IMG/VR virus record: IMGVR_UViG_3300024520_000071
Location: 1-63,106 of that record
Reading direction: 5' to 3' (one strand)
DNA: 63,106 nucleotides
DNA from: a virus
The position numbers and the translations under genes are program-made. Of this stretch, positions 47,995 through 56,715 are shown one piece after another. The notes beneath the pieces were generated by a model, which ran no database searches, had not been told where the DNA came from, and was given only the letters and a program-made list of their open reading frames with translations. The stretch's first letter is position 1, and the number at the start of each line of letters is the position of its first letter.

Positions 47995-49635
47995 TTATGT
48001 TTTGATGCGTCCGCCGCTCTGGGTGATCGGGCGCCGGTTGATGATGGTTTGCTGTGGCCACATGAGAGCCAAGGTCTCGAATGCTTTCGCGCCATGGCTC
48101 GCCCAGTTGTGTTCCGGTGCGTTTTTGTGCTTCCCCCGTTTCTCATCCCACTCACGGCGATACTGCCGCAGAGACTTGATCCCGACTTCTTTACCGAGGA
48201 AGAAGGGGTTGCAGTGCTTCACGTCGAACCAGCACATCGGCAGTAGCTCCCGGACGGCGTTGATGCCTTCGGCTTGGTTCCCGATCGCCGGGCACACTTG
48301 GAACGATAGGCCCATTTGCCGGGCAGTGTCGCGGCGGGATATGCCTGTGCCCAATTCCCGGACCTCGATGTCATGCGGCCCTACGTGTCGACCGTAGATC
48401 CACTGGTGCTTTTTGGCGAGCTCGTCCAGCTTGTTGACGTAGTGGGCCAGGCCCTCGTTGCAGTCTTCGAGGTAGTAGATCAGGTGGATCTCGCGGCCGA
48501 CCGTCTGAGAGAACCAGATCGAGGTTGAGTCGTCCATGCCCAGATCCCACCACGTATCGACCTTGATCCCAGGATGCATCGGGATGTTGCAGATCCGATT
48601 CTCTGTGTCAATTGCCGCAAATTGAGTCGCGTAGTAGGCTCCGTCGACACTGGCCTTGAACGCCTCGTCCGGATCCGAGGGGTGCTCCTTGAACATCGAC
48701 TCTTTGTGGGTCTTCTCGGTGGCCACGTACCATGCCTTCTGCCCTTTGGTTAGTTCCGGCGGCTTGACGATCTCGTTGATGCCCCGGATGAATGGCTTGG
48801 AAGAGATCATGTCGAAGTAATCGTCCATCCGTTTGGGGATTTGGATCAGTTCTGCGTCAGCTTCGGTCAGTGTGTTGATTTCGTCTTCCCACCACGCGAA
48901 GAATACGAAGTACCATTCGATTGCAGCGAGATTGCGCCCGGTCCTGGCGACTTCCCGGGCTTCCTCGCAGATGTCAAAGAACTTTCCTTCCATGCCTTCT
49001 GCGGTACTCTCCATGATGATCTGGCCATTGAGGGCCACGGCCGGCAAGGATCCGTCGATGATTTCCTTCGCCACCTCCGGACGGATCGCGCTGATCTTCC
49101 CAAACTCGGAGATGTGTAGCCGGTCGAGGGACGTCGAACGCATCGTTGTGTCGACAAAGCACTGACTGTGATTGATGAATCTCTGAGATTCCTTGTTGTC
49201 CTCGATCCGGAACTTGGTTCGGCCGGGACCGAAATGCTGCCGCCACCGGTAGTTCAGGAAGCGGTGAACGATGCTGTCTTCCGGGTCGTTCCACTTCTCC
49301 TTGCCCATGGTTTCGTAGACCCAGGAGAATTTTGTGTCGAGCAGATCCTTGCCGTCATCCAGGTCATCCGCTACCAGACCGCATCGGACATTGCCTGCTG
49401 GTGTCCAGATACAGTCATCGAGCATGTCGATGAGGCCCCAGCTGCTAATCCCGTGCTGGCGGCTCTTGAGGACTACTTGTCGTGGATGGCGGTGTGTCGC
49501 CAAATACGCCTGACGAGAGTTCAGCGTAAAACGCATCGGATCCCCGCCCTTCTGCTGGATCCAGTAGAGGTTGTTCATCCTCCACATTTTGTCCGACAGT
49601 AGGCCCGCCAGCTTCTGTGCTGACATTGACGACAT
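47995..49635 (-). CDS. terL: Terminase large subunit (546 aa)
   Basis: Packages DNA into the head. The ATPase part holds a Walker-A-like VLKSRQHGISS (coded at about 49440-49472), a Walker B LHISEFG and motif GQIIMESTAEGMEG; the nuclease part has TWWDLGMDDSTSIWF and GPHDIEVRELG, with a final helix HGAKAFETLALMWP. The frame is open upstream to 49707. I set the start at the ATG ending at 49635 because the usual N-terminus (LSDKMWRMNNLYWI) begins soon after; no strong ribosome site exists, so coupling to terS is likely. Its first 190 bases overlap terS in another frame. Confidence 0.85.
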   Translation of the reverse strand: MSSMSAQKLAGLLSDKMWRMNNLYWIQQKGGDPMRFTLNSRQAYLATHRHPRQVVLKSRQHGISSWGLIDMLDDCIWTPAGNVRCGLVADDLDDGKDLLDTKFSWVYETMGKEKWNDPEDSIVHRFLNYRWRQHFGPGRTKFRIEDNKESQRFINHSQCFVDTTMRSTSLDRLHISEFGKISAIRPEVAKEIIDGSLPAVALNGQIIMESTAEGMEGKFFDICEEAREVARTGRNLAAIEWYFVFFAWWEDEINTLTEADAELIQIPKRMDDYFDMISSKPFIRGINEIVKPPELTKGQKAWYVATEKTHKESMFKEHPSDPDEAFKASVDGAYYATQFAAIDTENRICNIPMHPGIKVDTWWDLGMDDSTSIWFSQTVGREIHLIYYLEDCNEGLAHYVNKLDELAKKHQWIYGRHVGPHDIEVRELGTGISRRDTARQMGLSFQVCPAIGNQAEGINAVRELLPMCWFDVKHCNPFFLGKEVGIKSLRQYRREWDEKRGKHKNAPEHNWASHGAKAFETLALMWPQQTIINRRPITQSGGRIKT

Positions 49636-50209
49636 CGGTGCTTGCCGAGTCGGCATCGGTGGGGGAGATAATCCTGGCATCGTCATGTTGGTTAAAGGCG
49701 GCATCAACCTGCTGGAAGAAGATGTTGATTTGATTGCCCTCGTCGTCGTTGCCGTCGCCGGGGCGTTGTACCTTCATGAAGCGTTCTATGGCTGTCACCT
49801 TATCGTGCAACTTGACGTCTGTCAACGTGCCTTCCTTGTCACGGACGAGCTCCTTGATCACCGCGGTCCACTCATCTGGCCACTCCGATTGCGGTTTCAG
49901 CTGCCCGTCCTTGTAGAAGAGCGTGATGTCGGCCAGTCCGATCTTCATCAGATCGACCATCATCGCCGGTTCGGCCACGGGCAGGTATCCTTCGAATTCG
50001 GCCCGGTAGTGCTCCACGGCCCGGTCAATCGCCTCCTTGACTGCCGGGTTGTTCGAATACGCCTTCCTGCCTTGGAACGTCTGAGCGTATCCGGCTTCGG
50101 TCGCTCCTTCGCTTAGTGCCGTCCCCAGGGTCGCGCCAGCTGCCAGCTGCTTGATTGCGTGCTGGACGAGGGACAGCTGCTTCTTGGTCATGCGGGTGTC
50201 GTCTGTCAT
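49445..50209 (-). CDS. terS: Terminase small subunit (254 aa)
   Basis: The start is the second of two ATGs, with AGAGG seven bases upstream. The N-terminus has KKQLSLVQHAIKQLAAGATLG and a helix-turn-helix-like EAGYAQTFQGRKAYSNNP, then a coiled helical part (FEGYLPVAEPAMMVDLMKIG) and a Pro/Ser/Thr-rich tail. The last 63 residues are overprinted by the start of terL (about 190 bases, more if terL starts further upstream). It directs the large subunit to phage DNA. Confidence 0.75.
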   Translation of the reverse strand: MTDDTRMTKKQLSLVQHAIKQLAAGATLGTALSEGATEAGYAQTFQGRKAYSNNPAVKEAIDRAVEHYRAEFEGYLPVAEPAMMVDLMKIGLADITLFYKDGQLKPQSEWPDEWTAVIKELVRDKEGTLTDVKLHDKVTAIERFMKVQRPGDGNDDEGNQINIFFQQVDAAFNQHDDARIISPTDADSASTDVVNVSTEAGGPTVGQNVEDEQPLLDPAEGRGSDAFYAELSSGVFGDTPPSTTSSPQEPPARD

Positions 50210-50508
50210 CATCCCCCCTCTTGCTTTGCCGCGTCAACCGCGGCGTTGACTGTTTCGCGTAGCTGATCGCTGATACTTACATGAAGTCGCACCATGCGCT
50301 GAATCTCGATCAAGTAATCGCGCATCGCCGCGATCCGCTTTTCGTGCGCAGACTTGAACTTCTTTAACCCGTCAAAGTCGCACTCCCTGCCGCCGCTGGC
50401 CGTCCAGCACTTCATGCAGTACAGCGTGCTGCAATAAACCCGCAGTTGTTTCGCTGGCAGGTTCGCGTCGTCCCCGCACTGGCAATCGTATAGGGGTTCG
50501 TGGCTCAC
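50209..50508 (-). CDS. Small zinc-ribbon protein, HEPL paralogue 1 (99 aa)
   Basis: A GTG start with AGGAGGACTCACC upstream and a GTGA overlap with the gene before. It starts SHEPLYDCQCGDDANLPA and has CSTLYCMKC, like the protein at 57897-58214 (EHEPLFGCCQC and WCDPC), so the two are probably paralogues. The C-terminal half is a basic helix (KSAHEKRIAAMRDYL). Confidence 0.65.
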   Translation of the reverse strand: MSHEPLYDCQCGDDANLPAKQLRVYCSTLYCMKCWTASGGRECDFDGLKKFKSAHEKRIAAMRDYLIEIQRMVRLHVSISDQLRETVNAAVDAAKQEGG

Positions 50509-51077
50509 GGTGAGTCCTCCTGGCGAACTGTCCGGAATTTCCGGATAGTTGCCTCCGCCTCAGTCGGCGGCTCGCGGCTCCACTCTGGCGCGGGTTCAGT
50601 TGTCAAGGATTCCTTTACGACTGGCGCGGGTTGCGTCGCCTCTGCCGCCCGATTCAACTCATCAATGCCAGTGCCGCCGTACTTTACTGGCTCTGCGGGT
50701 TGCGCATCGTCGTGCGGGAGCGGGATGTCCGCGGCGGGGGCGTCTCTGTATGCACAGGGAGCGCATGTCACTGCTCGCTTATCCCCAACGAATACGCGCT
50801 CACATTCTTGACAGATGCGCTGATATGGACCGCGTGCCCATCCTGCGCGATGCGGTCGCTTGTCGCGATAGCCGATAACGTCATCCTCTGTCGTCTCCCC
50901 CTGCGCGGCGTAGGCGTTCAGCGCGGCGGCGATGTATGCGCCGATATCGCTCGCTCTGCATTCCCCGTCTGGTACGTGGTATAACATGTCGCAGAGGTAA
51001 TTTCCGCTGGCATCGAATACCGTTGCAGGAACGGGGTCATAGCGAAACGGCGGCGTCAATCCTGCTGGTGCTTCCAT
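50505..51077 (-). CDS. Hypothetical protein with zinc motif (190 aa)
   Basis: The start at 51077 has GGAGGACAGTAGG upstream. N-terminal half contains YLCDMLYHVPDGECRASD, the middle CQECERV and CAPC about 18 residues apart (zinc), and the C-terminus is Pro/Glu-rich and disordered. It lies just downstream of the tiny TM protein. Function unknown. Confidence 0.6.
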   Translation of the reverse strand: MEAPAGLTPPFRYDPVPATVFDASGNYLCDMLYHVPDGECRASDIGAYIAAALNAYAAQGETTEDDVIGYRDKRPHRAGWARGPYQRICQECERVFVGDKRAVTCAPCAYRDAPAADIPLPHDDAQPAEPVKYGGTGIDELNRAAEATQPAPVVKESLTTEPAPEWSREPPTEAEATIRKFRTVRQEDSP

Positions 51078-51078
51078 C

Positions 51079-51210
51079 CTACTGTCCTCCGCGTTTTGTG
51101 ATAAATGCGTGGATTATGATACAGGCCGATATCGTCAATGCGGCGAAAAACAGATCCATCGACAGCGCGTGAATGGCTGTCACGATTACCTCTGTTGCTT
51201 CTGTGATCAT
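51079..51210 (-). CDS. Tiny single-span membrane protein (43 aa)
   Basis: ATGA overlap with the upstream gene and a stop one base before the next start. The 43 residues hold one hydrophobic helix (LFFAALTISACIIIHAFI) between a polar start and a basic end (TKRGGQ). The size is right for a holin- or pinholin-type protein or an anti-superinfection peptide. No family recognised. Confidence 0.65.
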   Translation of the reverse strand: MITEATEVIVTAIHALSMDLFFAALTISACIIIHAFITKRGGQ

Positions 51211-51467
51211 GTCGATTCTCCGTTGTCGATCGTTCCGCGTGGCTTCACCGCCGTGCGTACCGTGATGTCCGGCTTCATCCGGCCCGTCACCTGGTCCAGC
51301 AAGTCCACGCGGATATGCTCGACGATGCCGAGCAACTCATAGATCGTGAATCCGCTGTTGTCGCGGCGATGGAATGTACTGCCATCGGCGTGCCTGATCC
51401 CCCTGATACTCCATCGCTTTTCTTCGACGACGTGCCCGTGTTTCTCGATTGCTTCTTCTTCGCTCAT
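51207..51467 (-). CDS. Hypothetical small protein (86 aa)
   Basis: ATGA overlaps at both ends. A charged helix (MSEEEAIEKHGHVVEEKRW) followed by a strand-rich middle (GFTIYELLGIVEHIRVDLL) and TVRTAVKPRGTIDNGES at the end. The ending GTIDNG-S/D-T is shared with the next gene (LGTIDNGDTT), suggesting a short duplicated end. Function unknown. Confidence 0.6.
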   Translation of the reverse strand: MSEEEAIEKHGHVVEEKRWSIRGIRHADGSTFHRRDNSGFTIYELLGIVEHIRVDLLDQVTGRMKPDITVRTAVKPRGTIDNGEST

Positions 51468-52522
51468 GTCGTGTCTCCGTTGTCGATCGTTCCGAGATAG
51501 TCCATGTCGAGTATGTCGGCGGCTCCCATGTTTACGGTGCCGGTCACTACAATGCGTTCCAAGGCAATCTCAAAAGCGACGCACGTTGCATAGCCACCAA
51601 AACCGTCATCGTGAATGGATGTCAGTAAATACACATAGCCGTTGCCCCTCCACCGCTGCCCGCTCTCAACGGTCGACGGCTTGGCGGACTCTTCGCAGCA
51701 CTTAGGGCAGCAGACGGGAGCACCGCACCGTGGGCAATCGTCTATCAGCGCCGTCGAACAAACATCGCATTGATCAACGGTCACCGGCTTGGCGGGTTCC
51801 GCGTGCCACCACGTAGTTGTCGGCATCCCGCAAAGATTGCAGCATTCGACCGCCGTTGTCCCTGTCCGGTCGGGGCATTTGCACGCGATCTCCTTTAGCC
51901 TGTCGCATTGTTCCTGTGGCGTCGGTTTGGCGGGCGGGTTCGCGGCGATAGCATCCATGACGCCATCAACCACTATGTCAATGTCAATGTCAATTAGCAG
52001 TTGGACGGGTGATAGCGCCACCGCTATCCGCTCCCGCAGCGCCTCCGGTGACGGGAACGCGGCGGGGTGCTGCTCATCATCCACGCCAACAGTAAAAAAG
52101 CACTCATCGCACTGCAATTCGTTATCCGTGCAAGCTGAACAGGGCGGGTTAATATGGCAAGAGCAATTTACGACGGGCGGCAGGATGATAGTCCCCTTGC
52201 ATCCGTTGCGGTTACAAGTGTCATCCTCTTCTATTCCAGCGGTGGGTAATTGCTGCGATTCGAGCGCGGCTATATTTAGTCGCAATTCGACTGCATATAC
52301 GCCAAGTTCCGCATTCTTGGATTCGAGCGCGGCTATGCGGTCGTCTCGCTTTTCGATCAGGCTATCAGCCACCGCATCCGCTTCGCGAGCGCATGCCATA
52401 TCAGCCTCAAGCGCGGCTATGCGGTCGATGGCTTCGTCGAGGAGGTTGCGCCAATCTGAATGTTGCAAGGTTAGTACCAATTCCTGACGCTTGCGTGCTG
52501 CCCTGTATTGGTCGAGTGTCAT
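51464..52522 (-). CDS. Multi-zinc-ribbon and coiled-coil protein (352 aa)
   Basis: The start at 52522 couples by ATGA. N-terminal 90 residues are a coiled coil (DEAIDRIAALEADMACAR, then repeats of RIAALESKNAEL). The rest has many Cys clusters (CNRNGC, CSCHINPPCSAC, CDEC, CKC, CCNLC, CDVC, CPRC, CCPKC), at least four zinc sites. The C-terminal domain is a strand-rich fold (GNGYVYLLTSIHDDGFGG). Function unknown. Confidence 0.6.
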   Translation of the reverse strand: MTLDQYRAARKRQELVLTLQHSDWRNLLDEAIDRIAALEADMACAREADAVADSLIEKRDDRIAALESKNAELGVYAVELRLNIAALESQQLPTAGIEEDDTCNRNGCKGTIILPPVVNCSCHINPPCSACTDNELQCDECFFTVGVDDEQHPAAFPSPEALRERIAVALSPVQLLIDIDIDIVVDGVMDAIAANPPAKPTPQEQCDRLKEIACKCPDRTGTTAVECCNLCGMPTTTWWHAEPAKPVTVDQCDVCSTALIDDCPRCGAPVCCPKCCEESAKPSTVESGQRWRGNGYVYLLTSIHDDGFGGYATCVAFEIALERIVVTGTVNMGAADILDMDYLGTIDNGDTT

Positions 52523-53217
52523 AGCTGCCCCTTGGTTTCGCCGCGCCGATCGGGTCCATCGACCCCAACAACAAAGCACATTTCCTGTATCCTGGACACC
52601 ACCCTGGCGCCATACCGTGATTCGATCGAGTTCGCACCGGTCATCGGCAGATTGCTCGTGATCAGTAGCGGGCCTACCGCGGATCCCCGGCGACGGATCA
52701 GGTCCGACCGGATCATCACTGCCTCGTGGAACGCTTCGGTCTTGACCCCGTAGTCGCTGGCCAGTGGCTCCGTACCAACGTCGTCGATGTACAGAGCCTT
52801 GTAGGTGTACGTTGGGATGTCGTTGGTCATCTCGACGAGGCTCCGGCCGTGGATGAACTCACGGAACGTATCGTTGCTCTTCTTGAGTTTGCCCGGTAGC
52901 TCGTTCGCAGCAGTGTACCGACACATGCGAACCTTGGTGGCCAGCAGGTCCATCAGCACGGACTTACCGCACCCGACAGCGCCATGGAGGTACAATCCGG
53001 TCATATTGCCCTCTTGCCGGTGCCTGAACAGCCAACGCGCCCCGATCTCCACAAACTTGTCCACGGGCCACGTCAGGGCCTTGCTTTCGATCCATGCACG
53101 GTAATCTGACCTACTCCGCGAAATCGTCGCCGCCGGGGAGCCCGGTTCCTGCAACGGTGTCGAATAGAATGTTTCCTGCGCCATTTCCTGCGCCGCCTTG
53201 ATGATCCTTGTGTCCAT
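52519..53217 (-). CDS. DnaC-like helicase loader, AAA+ ATPase (232 aa)
   Basis: Loads the host replicative helicase onto the phage origin. Walker A GAVGCGKS (residues 79-86), Walker B ALYIDDVG (141-148), sensor 1 LITSNL and an Arg-finger region SRYGARVVSRIQEM fit the DnaC/IstB-type group. The start has AAGGAGCGA upstream. The gene overlaps the upstream gene by 107 bases in a different frame. With no DnaB-type helicase in the genome it would act on the host enzyme. Confidence 0.8.
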   Translation of the reverse strand: MDTRIIKAAQEMAQETFYSTPLQEPGSPAATISRSRSDYRAWIESKALTWPVDKFVEIGARWLFRHRQEGNMTGLYLHGAVGCGKSVLMDLLATKVRMCRYTAANELPGKLKKSNDTFREFIHGRSLVEMTNDIPTYTYKALYIDDVGTEPLASDYGVKTEAFHEAVMIRSDLIRRRGSAVGPLLITSNLPMTGANSIESRYGARVVSRIQEMCFVVGVDGPDRRGETKGQL

Positions 53218-53944
53218 TCGCTCCTTGATCCTGGGCTCTTCCGAGCCATCCTGTTATGAATCTCTTGACTCCTGCCGGGGTTTTCTTCTTCTGCGGGTTG
53301 CTCAGAACCCATTGACGCATCTTCCTGATCTCCTGCGCGATGTTGACGATGGGATACGATACCATCCATTCCTCGATCTCGCTGTCCAGTGCAAGATACA
53401 CACCGCCACCGGTCACCGGTATCGCCAGCGTCAACAAAGTCTCGTCCAACTCTTCGGTATCGGGGAGGTGTCCTGTCGGGATACTCCGGGGTGTATTCCC
53501 TTCCTTCCCTTCCTTGTCCTCCTTCCCTTCCCTTATATGCATACCTTCGGTCCCTGCGGTATCCTCGTGGTATCCTTCCGGTGTTTCGCCATGTTCCTCG
53601 ATCCACTCTATCCTCTTCTCAGTGCAGAGGTTAAACATAGTTTCGAAGTACTTTTTGGGGATGTCAGTCATCAATTGCAGGTCGTTTGCGGTCCATGGGT
53701 CGCCGGTTTCGGTCCCATCGTCGGTCAGCCAGCCGGATCTGACAGCTTTCGACTGCCTCGAACACCGCTGGACCGTCGAGATAAATGCCAGCAGCGCCTC
53801 GGGTCCGCCCTTCTTGCTGAGTAGCAGCCGATACGAGTGACCGTCCTGCTTGTTGGGGATCGCGACCCAGGACAATGCGTCGATCGATCGAGACTTTGCC
53901 GTTTCGAAGTGCTTCTGCCAATTGTGGATGCGGTAGGTGATCAT
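53111..53944 (-). CDS. Replication initiator/organizer-like protein (277 aa)
   Basis: Residues 1-100 look like a winged-helix region (IHNWQKHFETAKSRSID; LLLSKKGGPEALLAFIS), a central linker and a C-terminal helix ending KRFITGWLGRAQDQG, the conserved end of phage replisome-organiser proteins. It lies just before the DnaC-like gene, the same order as in lambda-like and related phages (O then P). The start at 53944 (MITYRIHNW) forms ATGA. Origin binding is inferred. Confidence 0.65.
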   Translation of the reverse strand: MITYRIHNWQKHFETAKSRSIDALSWVAIPNKQDGHSYRLLLSKKGGPEALLAFISTVQRCSRQSKAVRSGWLTDDGTETGDPWTANDLQLMTDIPKKYFETMFNLCTEKRIEWIEEHGETPEGYHEDTAGTEGMHIREGKEDKEGKEGNTPRSIPTGHLPDTEELDETLLTLAIPVTGGGVYLALDSEIEEWMVSYPIVNIAQEIRKMRQWVLSNPQKKKTPAGVKRFITGWLGRAQDQGANGHKDHQGGAGNGAGNILFDTVAGTGLPGGDDFAE

Positions 53945-54228
53945 TCGACGACACCTCCGCCAAGAAAGTCGCCGACGCCCGGAACCTCGATGATCGAACT
54001 CATTCCGTGTTGCCGGGCCTTGATCGTCGTCATGCTCACATCCTCCTGACAGCACGATTCTGCGTCAGCGTGACTTGACCAGATCCGGCGACACTTCGCG
54101 CATCTGAACTTCGGCGCCTCTCTCCAATCTATCGGATCTTGTTTGGGGCAGCAGGAGCTCGCCGCTTCTTCCGTTGCGAAGTAGTAGTTGCATTCCGGGC
54201 ACGCCCAGTCCAGTGTGATTGGATTCAT
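53941..54228 (-). CDS. Double zinc-ribbon protein (95 aa)
   Basis: Two ribbons: CPECNYYF and C-C near the start, CAKCRRIW and CC later. The C-terminus is Gly-rich (PGVGDFLGGGVVE). The start at 54228 couples by ATGA. Function unknown. Confidence 0.65.
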   Translation of the reverse strand: MNPITLDWACPECNYYFATEEAASSCCPKQDPIDWREAPKFRCAKCRRIWSSHADAESCCQEDVSMTTIKARQHGMSSIIEVPGVGDFLGGGVVE

Positions 54229-54521
54229 GTCACGTCCTTGTAAGCTGTGATCTCCACCCGCACCGGACGGACTTCCTTGCACTCGACTTCCTTGCCTGTC
54301 TCGATCTCATACTGGTACGGACTTTCGTCCTGGCTCTCCGTCGCGCCGTTCCGGAAGTAGGCCGTCCAGTACTTCGTTCCGTCCGTGAATATCATCGTAT
54401 GTTCCGACGACCACCGGCTCATGCCGTGGATCCACTCCTTGACCTTTCGCAACGCTTGCTTGTCGAGGTCGCTCTCGCCTTCCCACGCCAACTCACGCAG
54501 CACAATTGGATTGAACTTCAC
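54225..54521 (-). CDS. Hypothetical small protein (98 aa)
   Basis: A GTG start (54519-54521) with AAGGGAGG upstream is clear. The N-terminal 40 residues are helical (DLDKQALRKVKEWIHGMSRW), then strands (HTMIFTDGTKYWTAYF). No family recognised. About 80 bases upstream of it (54522-54604) contain no gene. Confidence 0.6.
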   Translation of the reverse strand: MKFNPIVLRELAWEGESDLDKQALRKVKEWIHGMSRWSSEHTMIFTDGTKYWTAYFRNGATESQDESPYQYEIETGKEVECKEVRPVRVEITAYKDVT

Positions 54522-54604
54522 TTTTGCCTCCCTTGGTTAATGGTTCTGAATCGGCAATCGGGAATCGGACCCGATCGAAGCAGCCAGCTGCCGATCACCG
54601 TCGC

Positions 54605-55087
54605 TTAGAACGGGATTTCGTCGATCTCTTCCTCCACTTGATCCTTCGGGAACGGCAACGTGCTCGGAGTCGCCGGCTTGTCGAGCGCGACCACGTCCGG
54701 ATCCGTGAACACTTCGGATTGCGGCGCTGGTTCGGAGAACTGCGACGGCGGTGCCTCCCCGCCTTGCTCGTCGAGCTCGATGCCCCAAGCCTTCAACGAA
54801 TTGAAGACACGGGCAGGATACTTGTCCGTCTTTTGGGACAGGCGACCGGTGACGTCGAACTTGACCGTGATGACGGAGCCGACGACGACATTGGCATCTT
54901 CGAGGAGATGCAGTTTGTCGTAGTTCTCGCCGCTCTTGGTCAGGTCGAACTCGATTTCCTCGGTCCAGTCCTTGTCCTCCTGAATCTTGTATTTCAGCCA
55001 GAAGCTACGTTTCTCGAACTTCCCGCCAAAGGTTTTGATGTCACCGATGTGCGTGACCGTTCCCGTGATTGCGTTGATTACCGGCAT
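54605..55087 (-). CDS. Single-stranded DNA-binding protein, SSB-like (160 aa)
   Basis: N-terminal 100 residues read as an OB fold (KRSFWLKYKIQEDKDWTEEIEFDL, SVITVKFDVTGRL), followed by a Pro/Ser/Glu linker and an acidic tip ending EEEIDEIPF. That tip is the hallmark of bacterial-type SSB tails (DDDIPF), which recruit repair proteins. It sits with the recombination genes. Confidence 0.8.
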   Translation of the reverse strand: MPVINAITGTVTHIGDIKTFGGKFEKRSFWLKYKIQEDKDWTEEIEFDLTKSGENYDKLHLLEDANVVVGSVITVKFDVTGRLSQKTDKYPARVFNSLKAWGIELDEQGGEAPPSQFSEPAPQSEVFTDPDVVALDKPATPSTLPFPKDQVEEEIDEIPF

Positions 55088-55089
55088 GC

Positions 55090-55440
55090 TTACGGCACCT
55101 CCAATTCATCTGGCGGGATGGTCAGGTTCGGATCGGTGTCGGCCACATCGTCGAGCAGGTCCGCGGCAGGATCCGTGGGTTGCTCGTTGCCTTCCGTTGC
55201 CGATACGTCGAGCCCGGACGGGTAGACGACGCCGCACATGCCGCAGATGTAAGCAGCGAGCTCTTTCAGCGTGCCCTTGCAGATCTGGTTGCATTTCAGC
55301 TGCGCCGACCCCGGCTTGACGATCACGAACGTATTCAATTCGTAGCCGCCACCCTTTGACGGTGAGAATTGAACCGGTCGTGAGAGTTGTGCCTGGGCCT
55401 GTGCCGCCATGTTGCGGACGGCAGTGATGGTGAACTTCAT
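55090..55440 (-). CDS. Hypothetical protein next to SSB (116 aa)
   Basis: The start at 55440 has AAAGAGGAACACC upstream. N-terminal MKFTITAVRNMAAQAQAQLSR, a beta-rich part (GGYELNTFVIVKPGSAQLK) with CNQICKG and CGMCG, and an acidic tail. The frame is open upstream to 55626, but 55441-55500 is a typical leader (CCACAACCACAA-type), so I prefer the shorter start. Role in recombination is only suggested by place. Confidence 0.55.
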   Translation of the reverse strand: MKFTITAVRNMAAQAQAQLSRPVQFSPSKGGGYELNTFVIVKPGSAQLKCNQICKGTLKELAAYICGMCGVVYPSGLDVSATEGNEQPTDPAADLLDDVADTDPNLTIPPDELEVP

Positions 55441-55635
55441 GGTGTTCCTCTTTTGTGGTTGTGGTTGGGTGATTAGGGTCATGAAATGTTTGTGTATGGA
55501 GGTTGGAGCACCCCAACGCAGGTTCTTCATTCTCCACGCTTTGTTTTCGATAGCCTCCCTGCAAAGGTCATAGAAGATGCCTTCGTTACCCGAGGGCGTG
55601 ATTGGGATGACGATTCGGCCTTTCATATCAGTCGT
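55441..55635 (-). other. Leader or gene remnant between the nuclease and the 116-residue protein
   Basis: About 195 bases with an open frame that continues into the next gene (up to 55626, ATG with a weak ribosome site). The first 40 codons look coding (NEGIFYDLCREAIENKAW) and the rest like a leader. It may be a truncated gene or a real N-terminal extension. Confidence 0.4.
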
Positions 55636-56715
55636 TCAGTCATCCTTCCATGCGTCGTCGGTGTGAACGCCTTGCGGCCACGCTGGCCATTCGTTGAGGC
55701 GACGGCACCTTGCCATTTCCTCAAGACCGTCGTTGACCGCGTTGCGCCACTTGATGACTCGTCCCGGTGCTGGCTCGTGAACGACGACAGCATACGGCGG
55801 CGTCTTCTCGACCACGACCCACAAGTAGATGTAGTCGTCTTCGGCACCCACGCAATTGTCGATGGTGTTGGCCACGTCCGGATACATGCATGCCGCGTAG
55901 CCGTAGCCGTACTTCCTGACGTCCCGATACCAGTACCACGGCGTTGCCGACTGTGCCGTTTTCAGGTCAGGAATGATCCTGCGGGGAACGTCCGATCGTC
56001 CGTACGCCGAGCCCATGCCATGAAACCCGTTCGGATGACGACTGTCAGGACGGATCCGGCATTCGGTCAGGCCGAGCCGCGCGTAGCCGCTGACCTCGTT
56101 GATTCCGGTTGCCAGGAACTCCAAAGCACTGTGCCCGTCCCAGACCTCGTAGTTGGCCAGGGCCTTGCGCATGCCCTTGATGTGTTCGAGCTCAGATTCG
56201 GTGACCAGATACCAGTCGCCGATCGTATGCTGCCACGCCGTTGCCCGCTCCTTCTCTAACTCTTCCCACGGCAGGTCGAACAGCATGTCGTTCTCCATCA
56301 GCATCTCGCGCCACGGGTCCGTTGGTGCGTTCTCGACGCAATGAACGTGACAGTGCTTGTCGCCCTTGACGAAGTTCTCATTGCCCTTGACGATCATGAG
56401 ATCGCAGAACACGCAAGGGAATTCCTTCGATGCCGTCTTGGTCGTCATCCCGGTCCAGTCCGCCACGCGCCGCTTCGACGCCGGGGCCAGAAGGATGTTG
56501 TTGTCGAACTTCACCGGTTCGAGGATCGCCGCATGTGCCAGCGTCCCGACGTTGTGATGTTCTTTCGCCGCTTCCGGGTTGAGCTTCTTCTCCATGTAGT
56601 GCGCCGGAGTCGTGTCGATGAAATGCGCCATCTCCGACCGCGAGACCGCCTGCTCCCGGATGTCGCCGGGAGGATTCAGGTATTCCGCGAATGAGTCTTC
56701 AATCCACTGTCCCAT
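55636..56715 (-). CDS. RecE-like PD-(D/E)XK exonuclease with zinc insert (359 aa)
   Basis: Degrades one strand at dsDNA ends for recombination. The layout follows RecE/PDDEXK phage exonucleases: GTLAHAAILEP (57-67), Glu218 in LTECRIRPD, Asp224, then IIPDLKTA with Asp250 and Lys252, and the RKYGYGYAACMY helix afterwards. A segment at 100-126 (CVFC ... HCHVHC) is a zinc-binding insert not typical of the family. The gene lies next to SSB and to the RDF-like protein and overlaps it by 17 bases. Confidence 0.75.
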   Translation of the reverse strand: MGQWIEDSFAEYLNPPGDIREQAVSRSEMAHFIDTTPAHYMEKKLNPEAAKEHHNVGTLAHAAILEPVKFDNNILLAPASKRRVADWTGMTTKTASKEFPCVFCDLMIVKGNENFVKGDKHCHVHCVENAPTDPWREMLMENDMLFDLPWEELEKERATAWQHTIGDWYLVTESELEHIKGMRKALANYEVWDGHSALEFLATGINEVSGYARLGLTECRIRPDSRHPNGFHGMGSAYGRSDVPRRIIPDLKTAQSATPWYWYRDVRKYGYGYAACMYPDVANTIDNCVGAEDDYIYLWVVVEKTPPYAVVVHEPAPGRVIKWRNAVNDGLEEMARCRRLNEWPAWPQGVHTDDAWKDD

